Below, piece by piece: positions 48,145 through 57,782 of a stretch of 64,000 nt of DNA. The notes under the pieces were generated by a model, which saw only the letters and a list, made by a program, of their open reading frames with translations, had not been told where the DNA came from and did not search any database. This stretch comes from Methylobacterium segetis (GTDB taxonomy: Bacteria; Pseudomonadota; Alphaproteobacteria; Rhizobiales; Beijerinckiaceae), in NCBI RefSeq assembly GCF_004348265.1, contig NZ_SMNT01000009.1, positions 1 to 64,000 of the forward strand, in the 5' to 3' direction. Made by a program: the position numbers and the translations under genes. Every line of letters starts with the position of its first letter. Position 1 is the stretch's first letter.

Positions 48145-48160
48145 TGGCATAGTCCTTGAA
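48145..48160 (+). promoter_or_regulatory. putative sigma54 promoter of glnK-amtB
   Basis: TGGCATAGTCCTTGAA matches the -24/-12 consensus TGGCACG-N4-TTGCA at GG(-24) with ten bases to G(A) at -12, differing at the C of the -12 GC. It lies about 110 bp before glnK. About 100 bp further upstream (48034-48050) TGCACAATCGAATGGCA is a weak NtrC-like dyad. The 47962-48271 gap contains no other feature that I see. Confidence 0.55.
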
Positions 48161-48163
48161 TGA

Positions 48164-48610
<447 letters not shown>

Positions 48611-48701
48611 GCCGGCCCAAATCCGCGCCGGGCCCCGGCGGGCTCAGCGGCAACACACCGTTTCACAACAGAATCGCATCGCGATCGGGAGTCTCGTGTC
48701 C

Positions 48702-50204
48702 ATGAAACTTCGCAACATCCTCGCGCTCGGCTTGGGAGGGGCAGCGCTCGCCGCCCTCCTCGTCGAGCCGTCCCTGGCGCAGACGCCGACGCTGGAGGCT
48801 GCCGCAGTCCCGGCCGCCTCGCCCGTGCCGGCCAAAGGCGATACGGCCTGGATGCTGATCTCCAGCGCCCTCGTCCTGATGATGACCGTGCCGGGCCTGG
48901 CGCTGTTCTACGGCGGCCTCGTCCGCACCAAGAACATGCTCTCCGTCCTGACGCAGGTCTTCGCGATCGCCTGCATCGTCTGCCTGCTGTGGGTCTTCTA
49001 CGGCTACAGCCTCGCCTTCACCAACGGCGGCGGCCTGAACGACTTCATCGGCGGCTTCTCGAAGGCCTTCCTGAAGGGCATCGACCCGAACTCGACGGCC
49101 GCCACCTTCTCGAACGGCGTCGTGATCCCCGAATACGTCTACATCTGCTTCCAGATGACGTTCGCGATGATCACCCCGGCCCTCATCGTCGGCGCCTTCG
49201 CCGAGCGGATGAAGTTCTCGGCGCTCGTCGTGTTCTCCATCCTGTGGGTCACGCTGATCTACTTCCCGATGGCGCACATGGTCTGGTACTGGGGCGGACC
49301 GGACGCGGTCGGCAACGCCGCCAAGGCCCTGGCCGCGGCGACCGACGAGGCCGCCAAGAAGACGGCGCAGGACGCGCTCGACGCCGTCAACGCCGATGCG
49401 GGCCTGCTCTTCAAGTGGGGCGCCCTCGACTTCGCCGGCGGCACCGTCGTGCACATCAACGCCGGCATCGCGGGCTTCGTCGGCTGCCTCATGCTCGGCA
49501 AGCGCATCGGCTACGGCCGGGACCTGCTCGCCCCGCACTCCCTGACCATGACCACGATCGGCGCCTCGCTCCTCTGGGTCGGCTGGTTCGGCTTCAACGC
49601 CGGCTCGAACCTCGAGGCCAACGGCACCACGGCGCTCGCCATGATCAACACCTTCGTGGCCACCGCGGCCGCGGCGGTCTCGTGGCTCTTCGTGGAATGG
49701 GCGCTCAAGGGCAAGCCGTCGCTGCTCGGCATGCTGTCGGGCGCCATCGCCGGCCTCGTCGCCGTCACCCCGGCCTCCGGCTTCGCCGGCCCGATGGGCT
49801 CGATCGTCCTCGGGCTCGTCGCTGGCGCGATCTGCTTCGCGATGTGCTCCACCGTGAAGAACGCGATCGGCTACGACGACTCGCTCGACGTGTTCGGCGT
49901 GCATTGCATTGGCGGCATCATCGGCGCCCTCGCGACCGGCATCCTGGTCAACCCGGATCTCGGCGGCGTCGGCATCCCGGACTACACCACGAAGCCCGGC
50001 GAGCTCGTCGTCGGTGCCTACGACCTGACGACCCAGCTCATCACGCAGGCCAAGGCGGTCGGCATGACGATCCTGTGGTCGGGCATCGGCTCGGCGATCC
50101 TCTACAAGCTCGTGGACGTCACGATCGGCCTGCGGGTGACGCAGGAGGAGGAGCGCGAGGGTCTCGACATCGCCGATCACGGCGAGCGCGCCTACAACTA
50201 CTGA
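48702..50204 (+). CDS. amtB: ammonium transporter
   Basis: A 500-aa Amt channel for ammonium. It has an N-terminal signal-like helix (KLRNILALGLGGAALAALLV), then 11 expected membrane helices. Signatures: NTAWMLISS-type start (here DTAWMLISSALVLMMTVPGL), FYGGLVRTKNMLSVLTQ, and the pore twin histidines in FPMAHMVWYWGG and FGVHCIGGIIGAL. The cytoplasmic tail ends TQEEEREGLDIADHGERAYN, the usual Amt C-terminus. ATG 48702 is preferred over GTG 48696. It follows glnK by 91 bp in one operon and ends at a strong terminator. Confidence 0.98.
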   Translation: MKLRNILALGLGGAALAALLVEPSLAQTPTLEAAAVPAASPVPAKGDTAWMLISSALVLMMTVPGLALFYGGLVRTKNMLSVLTQVFAIACIVCLLWVFYGYSLAFTNGGGLNDFIGGFSKAFLKGIDPNSTAATFSNGVVIPEYVYICFQMTFAMITPALIVGAFAERMKFSALVVFSILWVTLIYFPMAHMVWYWGGPDAVGNAAKALAAATDEAAKKTAQDALDAVNADAGLLFKWGALDFAGGTVVHINAGIAGFVGCLMLGKRIGYGRDLLAPHSLTMTTIGASLLWVGWFGFNAGSNLEANGTTALAMINTFVATAAAAVSWLFVEWALKGKPSLLGMLSGAIAGLVAVTPASGFAGPMGSIVLGLVAGAICFAMCSTVKNAIGYDDSLDVFGVHCIGGIIGALATGILVNPDLGGVGIPDYTTKPGELVVGAYDLTTQLITQAKAVGMTILWSGIGSAILYKLVDVTIGLRVTQEEEREGLDIADHGERAYNY

Positions 50205-50234
50205 TCGTCAGCCCTCGGGCATCGATCCGAAGGG

Positions 50235-50266
50235 GAGGGCCCCGGCTCGCGAGAGCCGGGGCCCTC
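50235..50266 (+). terminator. intrinsic terminator of glnK-amtB
   Basis: GAGGGCCCCGGCTC (50235-50248), loop GCGA, GAGCCGGGGCCCTC (50253-50266): a perfect 14-bp stem followed by TCTCGTTT, 31 bp after amtB. Confidence 0.88.
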
Positions 50267-50502
50267 TCTCGTTTCGAGCCACCGATTCGATCGCGCGACG
50301 GGCGCGCCGGCCTGATTCGTTCGGCCCCGGCGGCGGCGCGGAGCGGTCACCGAAAGGTGAGGCGTTGCGGGAGCCCGGTCGGTCCGGCGTCGAAGGCCCG
50401 CCGTCAGCAAATTCGTCGCGTGGCAAGTGCCGTCCCGAACAAAAAAGCGTGTCCTCGGCGCAACATGGCCCGATGGAAGCTGTGAGCCCCCCTGAACTGC
50501 CT

Positions 50503-50530
50503 CCAAACTAGGCAATTGCCTGGAGTTTGG
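50503..50530. promoter_or_regulatory. dyad-symmetric element upstream of the porin gene
   Basis: CCAAACT, a perfect 12-bp palindrome AGGCAATTGCCT, two extra G, then AGTTTGG and TTTT. The two arms pair around the palindrome with a GG bulge. It lies 65 bp upstream of the porin ATG in an AT-richer patch within the 50267-50595 interval, which holds no gene. It could be an operator or a weak terminator/leader hairpin. A TTGACTATACA sequence follows at about 50563 and may be part of the promoter. Confidence 0.5.
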
Positions 50531-50595
50531 TTTTGCGCTGCACGGGCCGATCCGGCACCTTGACTATACAAGATCAAACATTGGGGCTCGACACG

Positions 50596-51864
50596 ATGAC
50601 CTTCAAACTGTTCCTGCAGTGCGGCACGGCCGCGGCCGCGATATCGCTCTGCCTCGGACAGGCTCAGGCGGCGGACATGCCGGCGGCCCCGCCCCCGGCC
50701 CCGGTGGTCGAGGCCTGCAAGGCCACGATCACCTTCCCCGCCTTCGGCGGCGTCATCAAGCAGAACCCGAACCCCGCCTGCTTCACCACGGGCATCGGCG
50801 ACATCTATGTCGGCGGCGCGGTCACGGGCTACGCCTACAATTACTCGAACGCGTTCGGACCCTTCTACACGCCTCCGGGCGAGCGCGACGACCGCTACGG
50901 CCGCGTCGACATCAGCAACCTGCAGGCCTTCATCCAGAAGGCCGACGGCCCGTTCCAGTTCTACATCCAGACCGGCCTCTACTCGATCCCGGCGCTGGGC
51001 TTCCCGACCTTCAGCTCGTTCAGCCAGACCGACCTGCTGTTCGGCCCCGTGCCGGTGGCCTTCGGCAAGATCGCGATCAACGACGAGTGGTCGGTGCAGG
51101 GCGGCCGGATGCCGACCAATATCGGCTCGGAGCTCGCCTTCACCTTCCAGAACCTGAACATCTCGCGCGGCCTCCTGTTCAACCAGGAAATTATCATCAA
51201 CCAGGGCGCGCAGGTCAATTATTCGAGCGGGCCGCTCGCGGCCTCGATCGCGGTGACGGACGGCTTCTACTCCGGCGAGCTCAACTGGGTCACCGGCGCC
51301 ATCACCTACAAACTCGACGACGCCAACACGATCGGCATCAACGGCGGCACGCACTTCTCGAGCTACAATTCCGGCTTGCGCAGCCTGCGCTTCCAGTACG
51401 CGACGCCGGTGGCGCTGCAGAACAGCAGCATCGTCAGCGCGAACTACACCTACTCGGCCGGCCCGTGGATCGTGACGCCGTACGTCCAGTACACGAACGT
51501 CGAGCCGGTCTTCGGCCTCGCCGGCGCCGAGACCTTCGGCGGTGCGCTGCTCGCGAGCTACGCCTTCACCGACAACTTCGCGCTCGCCGGCCGCTTCGAG
51601 TACATCAGCCAGAGCGGCAGCCGCTTCAACCCAGCCGGCCAGACCTCCGTGCTCTACGGCGCGGGCAGCTCGGCCTATTCCTTCACGATCACGCCGACCT
51701 TCACCTTCGACCGGTTCTTCATCCGCGGCGAGTACTCGCATGTCGAGCTGGTCGACTTCCAGCGCCCGGATCTCGCCAACGGCATCGTGGGCCTCGGCTT
51801 CGGCCGCATCGGCAACCGCGCCGGCCAGGACCGCTACATGATCGAGACGGGCTTCACCTTCTGA
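50596..51864 (+). CDS. outer-membrane beta-barrel porin-like protein
   Basis: A 422-aa outer-membrane protein. The Sec signal peptide (KLFLQCGTAAAAISLCLGQA) is cleaved near AQA. The mature protein starts with a Pro/Ala linker and then has many alternating aromatic beta strands (DIYVGGAVTGYAYNYSNAF, FYIQTGLYSIPALGFPTFSS, FDRFFIRGEYSHVELVDF), and ends in YMIETGFTF with a C-terminal phenylalanine as in barrel substrates of BamA. It has only two cysteines near the N-terminus of the barrel. The pattern fits the alphaproteobacterial outer-membrane beta-barrel family; the transported solute is unknown. Monocistronic, with its own terminator. Confidence 0.9.
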   Translation: MTFKLFLQCGTAAAAISLCLGQAQAADMPAAPPPAPVVEACKATITFPAFGGVIKQNPNPACFTTGIGDIYVGGAVTGYAYNYSNAFGPFYTPPGERDDRYGRVDISNLQAFIQKADGPFQFYIQTGLYSIPALGFPTFSSFSQTDLLFGPVPVAFGKIAINDEWSVQGGRMPTNIGSELAFTFQNLNISRGLLFNQEIIINQGAQVNYSSGPLAASIAVTDGFYSGELNWVTGAITYKLDDANTIGINGGTHFSSYNSGLRSLRFQYATPVALQNSSIVSANYTYSAGPWIVTPYVQYTNVEPVFGLAGAETFGGALLASYAFTDNFALAGRFEYISQSGSRFNPAGQTSVLYGAGSSAYSFTITPTFTFDRFFIRGEYSHVELVDFQRPDLANGIVGLGFGRIGNRAGQDRYMIETGFTF

Positions 51865-51920
51865 TTCCGGCTTAACCCCGGCGCCGAGCCCATCGGCGCC
51901 GGGCGAACCGCTCGACGAAA

Positions 51921-51951
51921 CGGGCGCGCGTTCGGTCGGAACGCGCGCCCG
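51921..51951 (+). terminator. bidirectional terminator between porin and serA
   Basis: CGGGCGCGCGTTC (51921-51933) pairs perfectly with GAACGCGCGCCCG (51939-51951) around a 5-nt loop; TTCTGCATT follows on the plus strand. It lies between convergent genes. Confidence 0.82.
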
Positions 51952-52024
51952 TTCTGCATTCTCCGCGGGTTGCGGCCCGCCGCACCGAGCCGTCGGGCCG
52001 CACCGACGCGGCGGGCGATGCGTC

Positions 52025-53617
52025 TCAGAAGCTCACCGCTCGCACACGCTTCACCTGCGGGATCTCGGCGATCTTCTCCAGCACGTCCGGCCCGACCGGC
52101 CCGTCCACCGCCACGAAGGCGATGGCGTTGCCGCCCTCGGTCTCGCGGCCGAGAGTGAAGGTCGCGATGTTGACGCCGGCCTCGCCGAGCAGGCTGCCGA
52201 AGCGGCCGATGAAGCCCGGCTTGTCGTGGTTGCGCACGTAGAGCATGTGCGGCGCGAAGGCCGCATCGATGTCGATGCTGCGAATCTCGATGATCCGGGG
52301 CTTGCCGTCGTGGAAGACGGTGCCGGCGGCATCCCGCGGCATGTCCTCCGCATCGACCGTGATGCGCACGACCGATTCGTAATCGCCGTCCCCGCCCTCG
52401 CGCTTCACCTCGTCGATGACGATGCCGCGCTCGCGGGCGATGGCTGGGGCCGAGACCATGTTGATGTCGGCGAGGAACGGGCGCAGCACCCCGGTCACCG
52501 CCGCCGAGGTGAGCGCGCGGGTGTTCATCCCCGCGACCGCCCCCTCGTAGGTGATGCGGATGCCCTTGATCGGCGCGTCGGTGAGCTGGCCGAGGAACGA
52601 GCCGAGCTTGTCGGCGAGCGACACGTAGGGCCTCAGGCGCGGCGCCTCCTCGGCCGAAATCGAGGGGAAGTTGATGGCGTTGGTGATGGCCCCGCTGAGG
52701 AGGTAATCCGCCATCTGCTCGGCGACCTGGAGCGCCACGTTCTCCTGCGCCTCGTTGGTCGCGGCGCCGAGATGGGGCGTGCAGATCACGTTCGGGTGGC
52801 CGAAGAGCGGGTTCTCCTTCGCCGGCTCCTCCACGAAGACGTCGAAGGCCGCGCCGGCCACGTGGCCCGAATCGAGCGCCGCGCGGAGCGCCGCCTCGTC
52901 CACGAGGCCGCCGCGGGCGCAATTGACGATGCGCACGCCGGGCTTCGTCCGCGCCAGCGCCTCGGCCGAGAGGATGTTGCGGGTCTTGTCCGTCATGGGG
53001 ACGTGCAGGGTGATGATGTCGGCGCGCGCGAGCAGCCCGTCGAGCTCGACCTTCTCGACCCCGATCTCGCGCGCCCGCTCGGGCGACAGGAAGGGATCGT
53101 AGGCGATCACCTTCAGCTTCAGGCCGATGGCGCGGTCGGCCACGATCGCGCCGATATTGCCGCAGCCGATCACCCCGAGGGTCTTGGCCGTGAGCTCGAC
53201 GCCCATGAAGCGGTTCTTCTCCCAGCGGCCGGCCTGCGTCGAGGCGTCGGCCTGCGGGATCTGGCGGGCGAGCGCGAACATCATCGCGATGGCGTGCTCG
53301 GCCGTGGTGATCGAGTTGCCGAAGGGCGTGTTCATCACGATCACGCCCTTGGCGGTGGCGGCCGGCACGTCGACGTTGTCGACGCCGATGCCGGCCCGGC
53401 CGACGACGCGCAGGCGGGCGGCCTGATCGAGGATCTTCGGCGTCACCTTGGTGGCGGAGCGGATGGCGAGGCCGTCGTAATCGCCGATGACGGCGGCGAG
53501 CGCCTCCTTGTCCTTGCCGAGTTCGGGACGGAAATCGACGTCGATGCCGCGGTCGCGGAAGATCTGGATCGCGGCCTCCGACAGCGCGTCGGAGATGAGC
53601 ACCTTGGGAGCGGGCAT
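52025..53617 (-). CDS. serA: D-3-phosphoglycerate dehydrogenase
   Basis: First step of serine synthesis: oxidises 3-phosphoglycerate with NAD+. The 530-aa product is the long form: catalytic and NAD-binding halves (GVIGCGNIGAIVADRAIGLK, INCARGGLVDEAALRAALDS-like VNCARGGLVDEAALRAALDS, and the catalytic His in TPHLGAATNEAQENVALQVA), an intervening domain (PIKGIRITYEGAVAGMNTRA) and a C-terminal ACT domain (HDKPGFIGRFGSLLGEAGVN). It lies 133 bp after serC on the same strand; the gap contains a palindromic repeat. In methylotrophs serine metabolism also feeds the serine cycle. Confidence 0.98.
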   Translation of the reverse strand: MPAPKVLISDALSEAAIQIFRDRGIDVDFRPELGKDKEALAAVIGDYDGLAIRSATKVTPKILDQAARLRVVGRAGIGVDNVDVPAATAKGVIVMNTPFGNSITTAEHAIAMMFALARQIPQADASTQAGRWEKNRFMGVELTAKTLGVIGCGNIGAIVADRAIGLKLKVIAYDPFLSPERAREIGVEKVELDGLLARADIITLHVPMTDKTRNILSAEALARTKPGVRIVNCARGGLVDEAALRAALDSGHVAGAAFDVFVEEPAKENPLFGHPNVICTPHLGAATNEAQENVALQVAEQMADYLLSGAITNAINFPSISAEEAPRLRPYVSLADKLGSFLGQLTDAPIKGIRITYEGAVAGMNTRALTSAAVTGVLRPFLADINMVSAPAIARERGIVIDEVKREGGDGDYESVVRITVDAEDMPRDAAGTVFHDGKPRIIEIRSIDIDAAFAPHMLYVRNHDKPGFIGRFGSLLGEAGVNIATFTLGRETEGGNAIAFVAVDGPVGPDVLEKIAEIPQVKRVRAVSF

Positions 53618-53704
53618 GCGTGCCTCCTGCTCTAACAGGTCGGGGAAGCGGCCGGACGGGCCGGCCGCGGCAATCTCGATGTGTGGACGGCGCGGGCGGA
53701 CACC

Positions 53705-53722
53705 CTCTCCCCTACGGGAGAG
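53705..53722. repeat. palindromic repeat between serC and serA
   Basis: CTCTCCC, loop CTAC, GGGAGAG, followed by GTGAGG. The same CTCTCCC/GGGAGAG arms with an adjacent GTGAGG occur at 30706-30820, so this is probably a short member of the same dispersed repeat family. Confidence 0.6.
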
Positions 53723-53750
53723 GTGAGGCGCCGCGGCGCAGGGGCAGGCC

Positions 53751-54920
53751 CTACGCCGCCCGGGCGAGCTTCGCCTTGGCCTCGGCGAAGGCCCAGTCGA
53801 GCCAGGGCGTCAGCGCCTCGAGGTCGGCGCGCTCCACCGTGCCGCCGCACCAGATGCGCAGGCCCGCGGGCGCATCGCGGTAGGCGGCGATGTCGTAGGC
53901 GACGCCCTCGCGCTCCAGGGACCCGACGATGTCCTTGGCCACCGCCGCGACCGCCGCGTCGCCCTTGGCGAGCACGTCCGGGTCGGCGATCACGAGACAG
54001 ATGCCCGTGTTCGAGTAGGTGGCGGGATCGACCGCGAGATGGGTGATCCAGGGGGTGCGCGCCACCCACTCATGGATCACGCCGGCATTGGCATCGGCCC
54101 GCGCGTGCAGCGCGTCGAGGCCGCCGATGCTCTCCGCCCAGCGCAGGGTGTCGAGGTAATCCTCGACCGCGAGCATCGAGGGCGTGTTGATCGTGTCGCC
54201 CTTGAAGATGCCCTCGATCAGCTTGCCGCCCTTGGCGAGGCGGAACACCTTCGGCACCGGCCAGGCGGGGGTGTGGCTCTCGATCCGGGCCACGGCGCGG
54301 GGCGACAGGATCAGGATGCCGTGCGCGGCCTCGCCGCCCATCACCTTCTGCCAGGAGAAGGTGACGACATCGAGCTTGTCCCACGCCAGCGGCTGCGCGA
54401 AGGCGGCCGAGGTGGCGTCGCAGATCGTGAGCCCCTCCCGGTCGGCCGCGATCCAGTCGCCGTTCGGCACCTTCACGCCGGCGGCCGTCCCGTTCCAGGT
54501 GAAGATGACGTCGCTGCGCTTCGTGTCGATCTTCGAGAGGTCGGGGAGCACGCCGTAGGGCGTCTGGTGCACGACGGGGCTGATCTTCAGCTCCTTCAGC
54601 GCGTCCGTGACCCACTCGGCCCCGAAGGCCTCCCAGGCCGCGACCTCGACCGGCTTCGGGCCGAGCATCGTCCACATGGCCATCTCGACGGCGCCGGTAT
54701 CGGAGCCCGGCACGATGCCGATGCGATAATCGGCCGGCACGCGCAGGATCCTGCGCGTCAGGTCGATGGCTTCCTGGAGCTTGCCCTTGCCGAGGGGGGA
54801 GCGGTGCGAGCGCCCGAGCGCCGCGTCGGAGAGGGCATCGAGCGTCCAGCCGGGGCGCTTCGTGCAGGGGCCGGACGAGAAATAGGGCACGCGGGGACGC
54901 GTGTCGGGGCGGTTCGTCAT
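53751..54920 (-). CDS. serC: phosphoserine aminotransferase
   Basis: Second step of serine synthesis: PLP-dependent transamination of 3-phosphohydroxypyruvate with glutamate. The 389-aa product has [20 protein letters not shown] (the alphaproteobacterial SerC start), [20 protein letters not shown], and the PLP lysine in [23 protein letters not shown] 54920 ([15 protein letters not shown]) is preferred; ATG 54929 adds MDH. It is preceded by a conserved-type leader RNA and followed by serA, forming a serine biosynthesis operon. Confidence 0.97.
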   Translation of the reverse strand: MTNRPDTRPRVPYFSSGPCTKRPGWTLDALSDAALGRSHRSPLGKGKLQEAIDLTRRILRVPADYRIGIVPGSDTGAVEMAMWTMLGPKPVEVAAWEAFGAEWVTDALKELKISPVVHQTPYGVLPDLSKIDTKRSDVIFTWNGTAAGVKVPNGDWIAADREGLTICDATSAAFAQPLAWDKLDVVTFSWQKVMGGEAAHGILILSPRAVARIESHTPAWPVPKVFRLAKGGKLIEGIFKGDTINTPSMLAVEDYLDTLRWAESIGGLDALHARADANAGVIHEWVARTPWITHLAVDPATYSNTGICLVIADPDVLAKGDAAVAAVAKDIVGSLEREGVAYDIAAYRDAPAGLRIWCGGTVERADLEALTPWLDWAFAEAKAKLARAA

Positions 54921-54995
54921 GTGATCCATCCTTGCAGATGGGCGCTCCTCGTTGGGGAGGAGTGTCCCGTCGATCCGCATGATGGAACTTCGTTG
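54921..54995 (-). ncRNA. serC leader RNA (putative cis-regulatory element)
   Basis: On the minus strand, just before serC: TTCGCAACGAAGTTCCATC, then GGACA, the hairpin CTCCTC-CCCAAC-GAGGAG (54962-54945), CGCCCATCTGCAAGGATGG and the start codon nine bases later. CCATC (54981-54985) can pair with GATGG (54926-54930), closing the structure and covering the ribosome-binding region. This layout agrees with the published serC motif, a candidate regulatory RNA found before serC in alphaproteobacteria; the match is by eye and the ligand, if any, is unknown. Confidence 0.7.
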
Positions 54996-55057
54996 CGAAA
55001 GCAAGGTGGGCAAGGGTCGAAGGCCGTCGATCCTCCGTCCGTGTCACATGTGCGCAG

Positions 55058-55798
55058 TCATTCCGTGATCCGCGTCACGCTCCGATTGAGAAGATCCGGC
55101 CGGCGCTCGCGCGTGAGGCGAAGGGCCTCGTCCGCCCGCCAGCGGGCGATCGCCGCGTGGTTGCCGCCGGTGAGTACCTCGGGAATCGTGCGCCCCTCCC
55201 AGGCCCTCGGCCGCGTGTAGTGCGGGTATTCGAGCCGGTCGTTCTCGAAGCTCTCCTCGATGCCGGAGGCCTCCTTGCCCATCACGCCGGGCAGGAGGCG
55301 CACGCAGGCATCGATCAGCACCATCGCGGCGATCTCGCCGCCGGAGAGCACGTAGTCGCCGATCGAGACCTCCTCCAAAGCGCGGCCCGCGATGACCCGC
55401 TCGTCGACGCCCTCGAAGCGGCCGCAGACGACGACGAGGCCGGGGCCGGCGGCGAGCGCCCGCACCCGCGCCTGCGTCAGCGGGCGGCCGCGGGGCGACA
55501 TCAGAAGGCGCGGGCGCGGATCGTCGGGGCCGGCGGCCGAGTCGATCGCGGCGGCGAGCACGTCGCAGCGGAGCACCATGCCGGCGCCGCCGCCCGCGGG
55601 CGTGTCGTCGACGCTGCGGTGGCGGCCGAGCCCGTGCTCGCGGATGTTGCGCGCCGACAGGTCCCAGGCGCCGCGGCCGAGCGCGTCCCCGGAGAGGGAG
55701 ACGCCGAGGGGGCCCGGGAACATCTCCGGGTAGAGCGTCAGCACCGTGGCCTGCCAGGGTGCGGGCGCTCGGGAGGGCAGGGGGTCGTCGGCGGTCAT
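55058..55798 (-). CDS. trmD: tRNA (guanine-N1-)-methyltransferase
   Basis: Methylates G37 of tRNAs reading CCN, CUN and CGG codons; a SPOUT knot enzyme. The 246-aa product has [100 protein letters not shown], and [20 protein letters not shown]. It normally follows rimM directly; here an opposite-strand gene lies between them. rplS does not follow. Confidence 0.97.
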   Translation of the reverse strand: MTADDPLPSRAPAPWQATVLTLYPEMFPGPLGVSLSGDALGRGAWDLSARNIREHGLGRHRSVDDTPAGGGAGMVLRCDVLAAAIDSAAGPDDPRPRLLMSPRGRPLTQARVRALAAGPGLVVVCGRFEGVDERVIAGRALEEVSIGDYVLSGGEIAAMVLIDACVRLLPGVMGKEASGIEESFENDRLEYPHYTRPRAWEGRTIPEVLTGGNHAAIARWRADEALRLTRERRPDLLNRSVTRITE

Positions 55799-55906
55799 GC
55801 GTGGCGTCTTGGCGCGGAGCCCGTCCGGGGGTCAATGGCCGGGACCGCCGCCGACTGTGCGAACGCGCCGAGGCCCCTATTCTCCGAGGCCCCTCAGAGT
55901 GCCCCG

Positions 55907-56650
55907 ATGCCGCGCCCGATCCTTCCCGTTACCCTCCTCATCCTCGGACTCGCCGGGATCGCCTCGGCGGCCGAACCGCTCGGGCCGCCCGGCGCCCCGG
56001 CCTCGCTCTTCCCGAAGCCCGACCGGCCCGTCGCCGAGATCGTGGCGGCGCAATGGGCCCTGGAGAAGGAGCGCGAGAAGGCGGACGAGGTGGGGCAGGT
56101 GGCCCGCCTGATGGGCATCGCGCCGGGGCAGACGATCGCCGATATCGGCGCGGGCAGCGGCTACTACACGCTGCGCCTCTCCGAGCGCGTGGGGCCGCAG
56201 GGCCGGGTCCTCGCCGAGGACGTCACGCCGCGCTACCTCGCGGAGTTGCAGAAGCGGGTGCGCAAGGCGGGATTGCAGAACGTCACGATCGTGCGCGGCG
56301 AGCCGCACGACCCGCGCCTGAAGCCGGCCTCCGTCGACGCGGCCGTGCTCGTGCACATGTATCACGAGATCAGCCAGCCCTACGGCCTGCTTCACAACCT
56401 CGCCGCCGCGATGAGGCCGGGCGGCCGTGTCGGCATCGTGGACGCGGACGACATCCCCTCGCGCCACGGCACGCCGCCCGCGCTGCTGCGCTGCGAACTC
56501 GCCGCCGCGGGCTATCGCGAGACCGGCTTCAGCGTGCTGGAGGGGGGCGTCGGCTACCTCGCGATCTTCGAGGCGCCGGCACCGGAGCAGCGGCCCGACC
56601 CGCGCGCGATCCGGCCCTGCCGGGACGAGGCGAGCCGGGGCGCGAAGTAG
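55907..56650 (+). CDS. exported SAM-dependent methyltransferase-like protein
   Basis: A 247-aa class I methyltransferase fold with an N-terminal Sec signal peptide (MPRPILPVTLLILGLAGIAS, cleavage near ASA-AEP). Motif I is IADIGAGSGYYTLRLSERVG; then LAEDVTPRYLAELQKRVRKA, VDAAVLVHMYHEISQPYGLL, and LAAAMRPGGRVGIVDAD. The signal peptide is odd, since SAM is cytosolic; such proteins are common in proteobacteria but their activity is unproven. It lies on the strand opposite to trmD and rimM, splitting the usual ribosome-biogenesis operon. ATG 55907 was chosen because it yields the signal peptide. Confidence 0.88.
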   Translation: MPRPILPVTLLILGLAGIASAAEPLGPPGAPASLFPKPDRPVAEIVAAQWALEKEREKADEVGQVARLMGIAPGQTIADIGAGSGYYTLRLSERVGPQGRVLAEDVTPRYLAELQKRVRKAGLQNVTIVRGEPHDPRLKPASVDAAVLVHMYHEISQPYGLLHNLAAAMRPGGRVGIVDADDIPSRHGTPPALLRCELAAAGYRETGFSVLEGGVGYLAIFEAPAPEQRPDPRAIRPCRDEASRGAK

Positions 56651-56687
56651 CGACGGTGCGGCGGGGGAGTAGCGACGGCGCGGCGCC

Positions 56688-57374
56688 TCAGCCCGGCTCG
56701 TCCGGAGGCTTCGGGCCGGAAGGGGCGAAGAGGTCGTCCGGCGGGTCGACGGTGATCCGGCCGCCCGGCACGTCGAGCCCGGGCACGAACGCCTTGGTGA
56801 AGGGCAGGAGCGCGCTCGGTCCGCCGGCCTCGGGACGGATCTCCAGGAGGTCGCCCCCGCCGTAATTCGGCACCGCGACCACGGTGCCGAGGGTCTTGCC
56901 CGCGCTGTCGACGACGGACAGGCCGACGAGGTCGGCCGTGAAGAACTCGTCCTCGTCCTCCGCCTGCCCGAGCGTGTCGCGCGGGACGTAGAGGCCGACG
57001 CGGTTCAGCGCCTCGGCGCCGCTGCGGTCGGACACGCCCTTCACGCGGGCGACGAGGAGGTCCGGCGCGGGGCCGGGTGCGGGCCGGGCGCTCACGATCT
57101 CGATGCTGCGGCCATCGGCCGTGCGGAGCGGCCCGTAGGCGGCGATCGCCACCGGGTCGGCCGTGTAGGATTTCAGGCGGATTTCGCCGTTGAGCCCGTG
57201 CGCCCGGCCGAATTCGCCCAGGAGGACGAGGCCGGGATCGGGCGCGGTGGGCGCCGGCCTCGCCGCGGCGCCTTTCGGCCGGGGCGAGGTCTCGGACGCG
57301 GGCGCGAGGCGTGGGGGCCTCGCGCGGCGGGCGCCGTCCCCGCGGGGTGGTTGTCCGCCGGGACGGCGCGCCAT
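56688..57374 (-). CDS. rimM: ribosome maturation factor RimM
   Basis: Assists 30S head assembly and binds S19. The 228-aa product has the RimM N-terminal barrel [20 protein letters not shown] and [15 protein letters not shown], and a PRC-barrel second domain [61 protein letters not shown] low-complexity Arg/Pro-rich N-terminal extension of about 45 residues precedes the fold; a later start may be used. It begins 10 bp after rpsP. Confidence 0.95.
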   Translation of the reverse strand: MARRPGGQPPRGDGARRARPPRLAPASETSPRPKGAAARPAPTAPDPGLVLLGEFGRAHGLNGEIRLKSYTADPVAIAAYGPLRTADGRSIEIVSARPAPGPAPDLLVARVKGVSDRSGAEALNRVGLYVPRDTLGQAEDEDEFFTADLVGLSVVDSAGKTLGTVVAVPNYGGGDLLEIRPEAGGPSALLPFTKAFVPGLDVPGGRITVDPPDDLFAPSGPKPPDEPG

Positions 57375-57384
57375 CTCCCGCGCC

Positions 57385-57747
57385 TCAGGCCGCGGCGTCC
57401 TCGGCCGGGGCGGCAGCCGCCTCGGCGCGCTTGGCCGCGCGCTCCTTGGCCTTCTCGCCGGGCTCGGCCTTCTTCGGGTTGTTGCGGGCCGGGCGCTTGG
57501 CGAGGCCGGCGGCGTCGAGGAAGCGCAGGACGCGGTCCGTCGGCTGCGCGCCCTTGGCGAGCCAGGACTGGATCTTGTCGGTCTCGAGCTGCACGCGGGC
57601 CGGATCGTCCTTGGCCTTCATGGGATCGTACACGCCGACCTTATCGATGAAGCGGCCGTCGCGGGGGGCGCGGGCGTCGGCGACGACGATGCGGTAGTAG
57701 GGGCGCTTCTTGGCGCCGCCGCGGGTGAGACGGATCTTGAGGGACAT
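57385..57747 (-). CDS. rpsP: 30S ribosomal protein S16
   Basis: A 120-aa S16: [80 protein letters not shown]. The usual core of about 80 residues is followed by a Lys/Ala/Glu-rich tail ending in APAEDAAA, common in alphaproteobacteria. AGGAG lies at the right distance from the ATG. It lies 105 bp after ffh across an inverted repeat. Confidence 0.98.
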   Translation of the reverse strand: MSLKIRLTRGGAKKRPYYRIVVADARAPRDGRFIDKVGVYDPMKAKDDPARVQLETDKIQSWLAKGAQPTDRVLRFLDAAGLAKRPARNNPKKAEPGEKAKERAAKRAEAAAAPAEDAAA

Positions 57748-57782
57748 GCTTTCAACTCCTGAACGTGTACGTGGTCTGGTTA

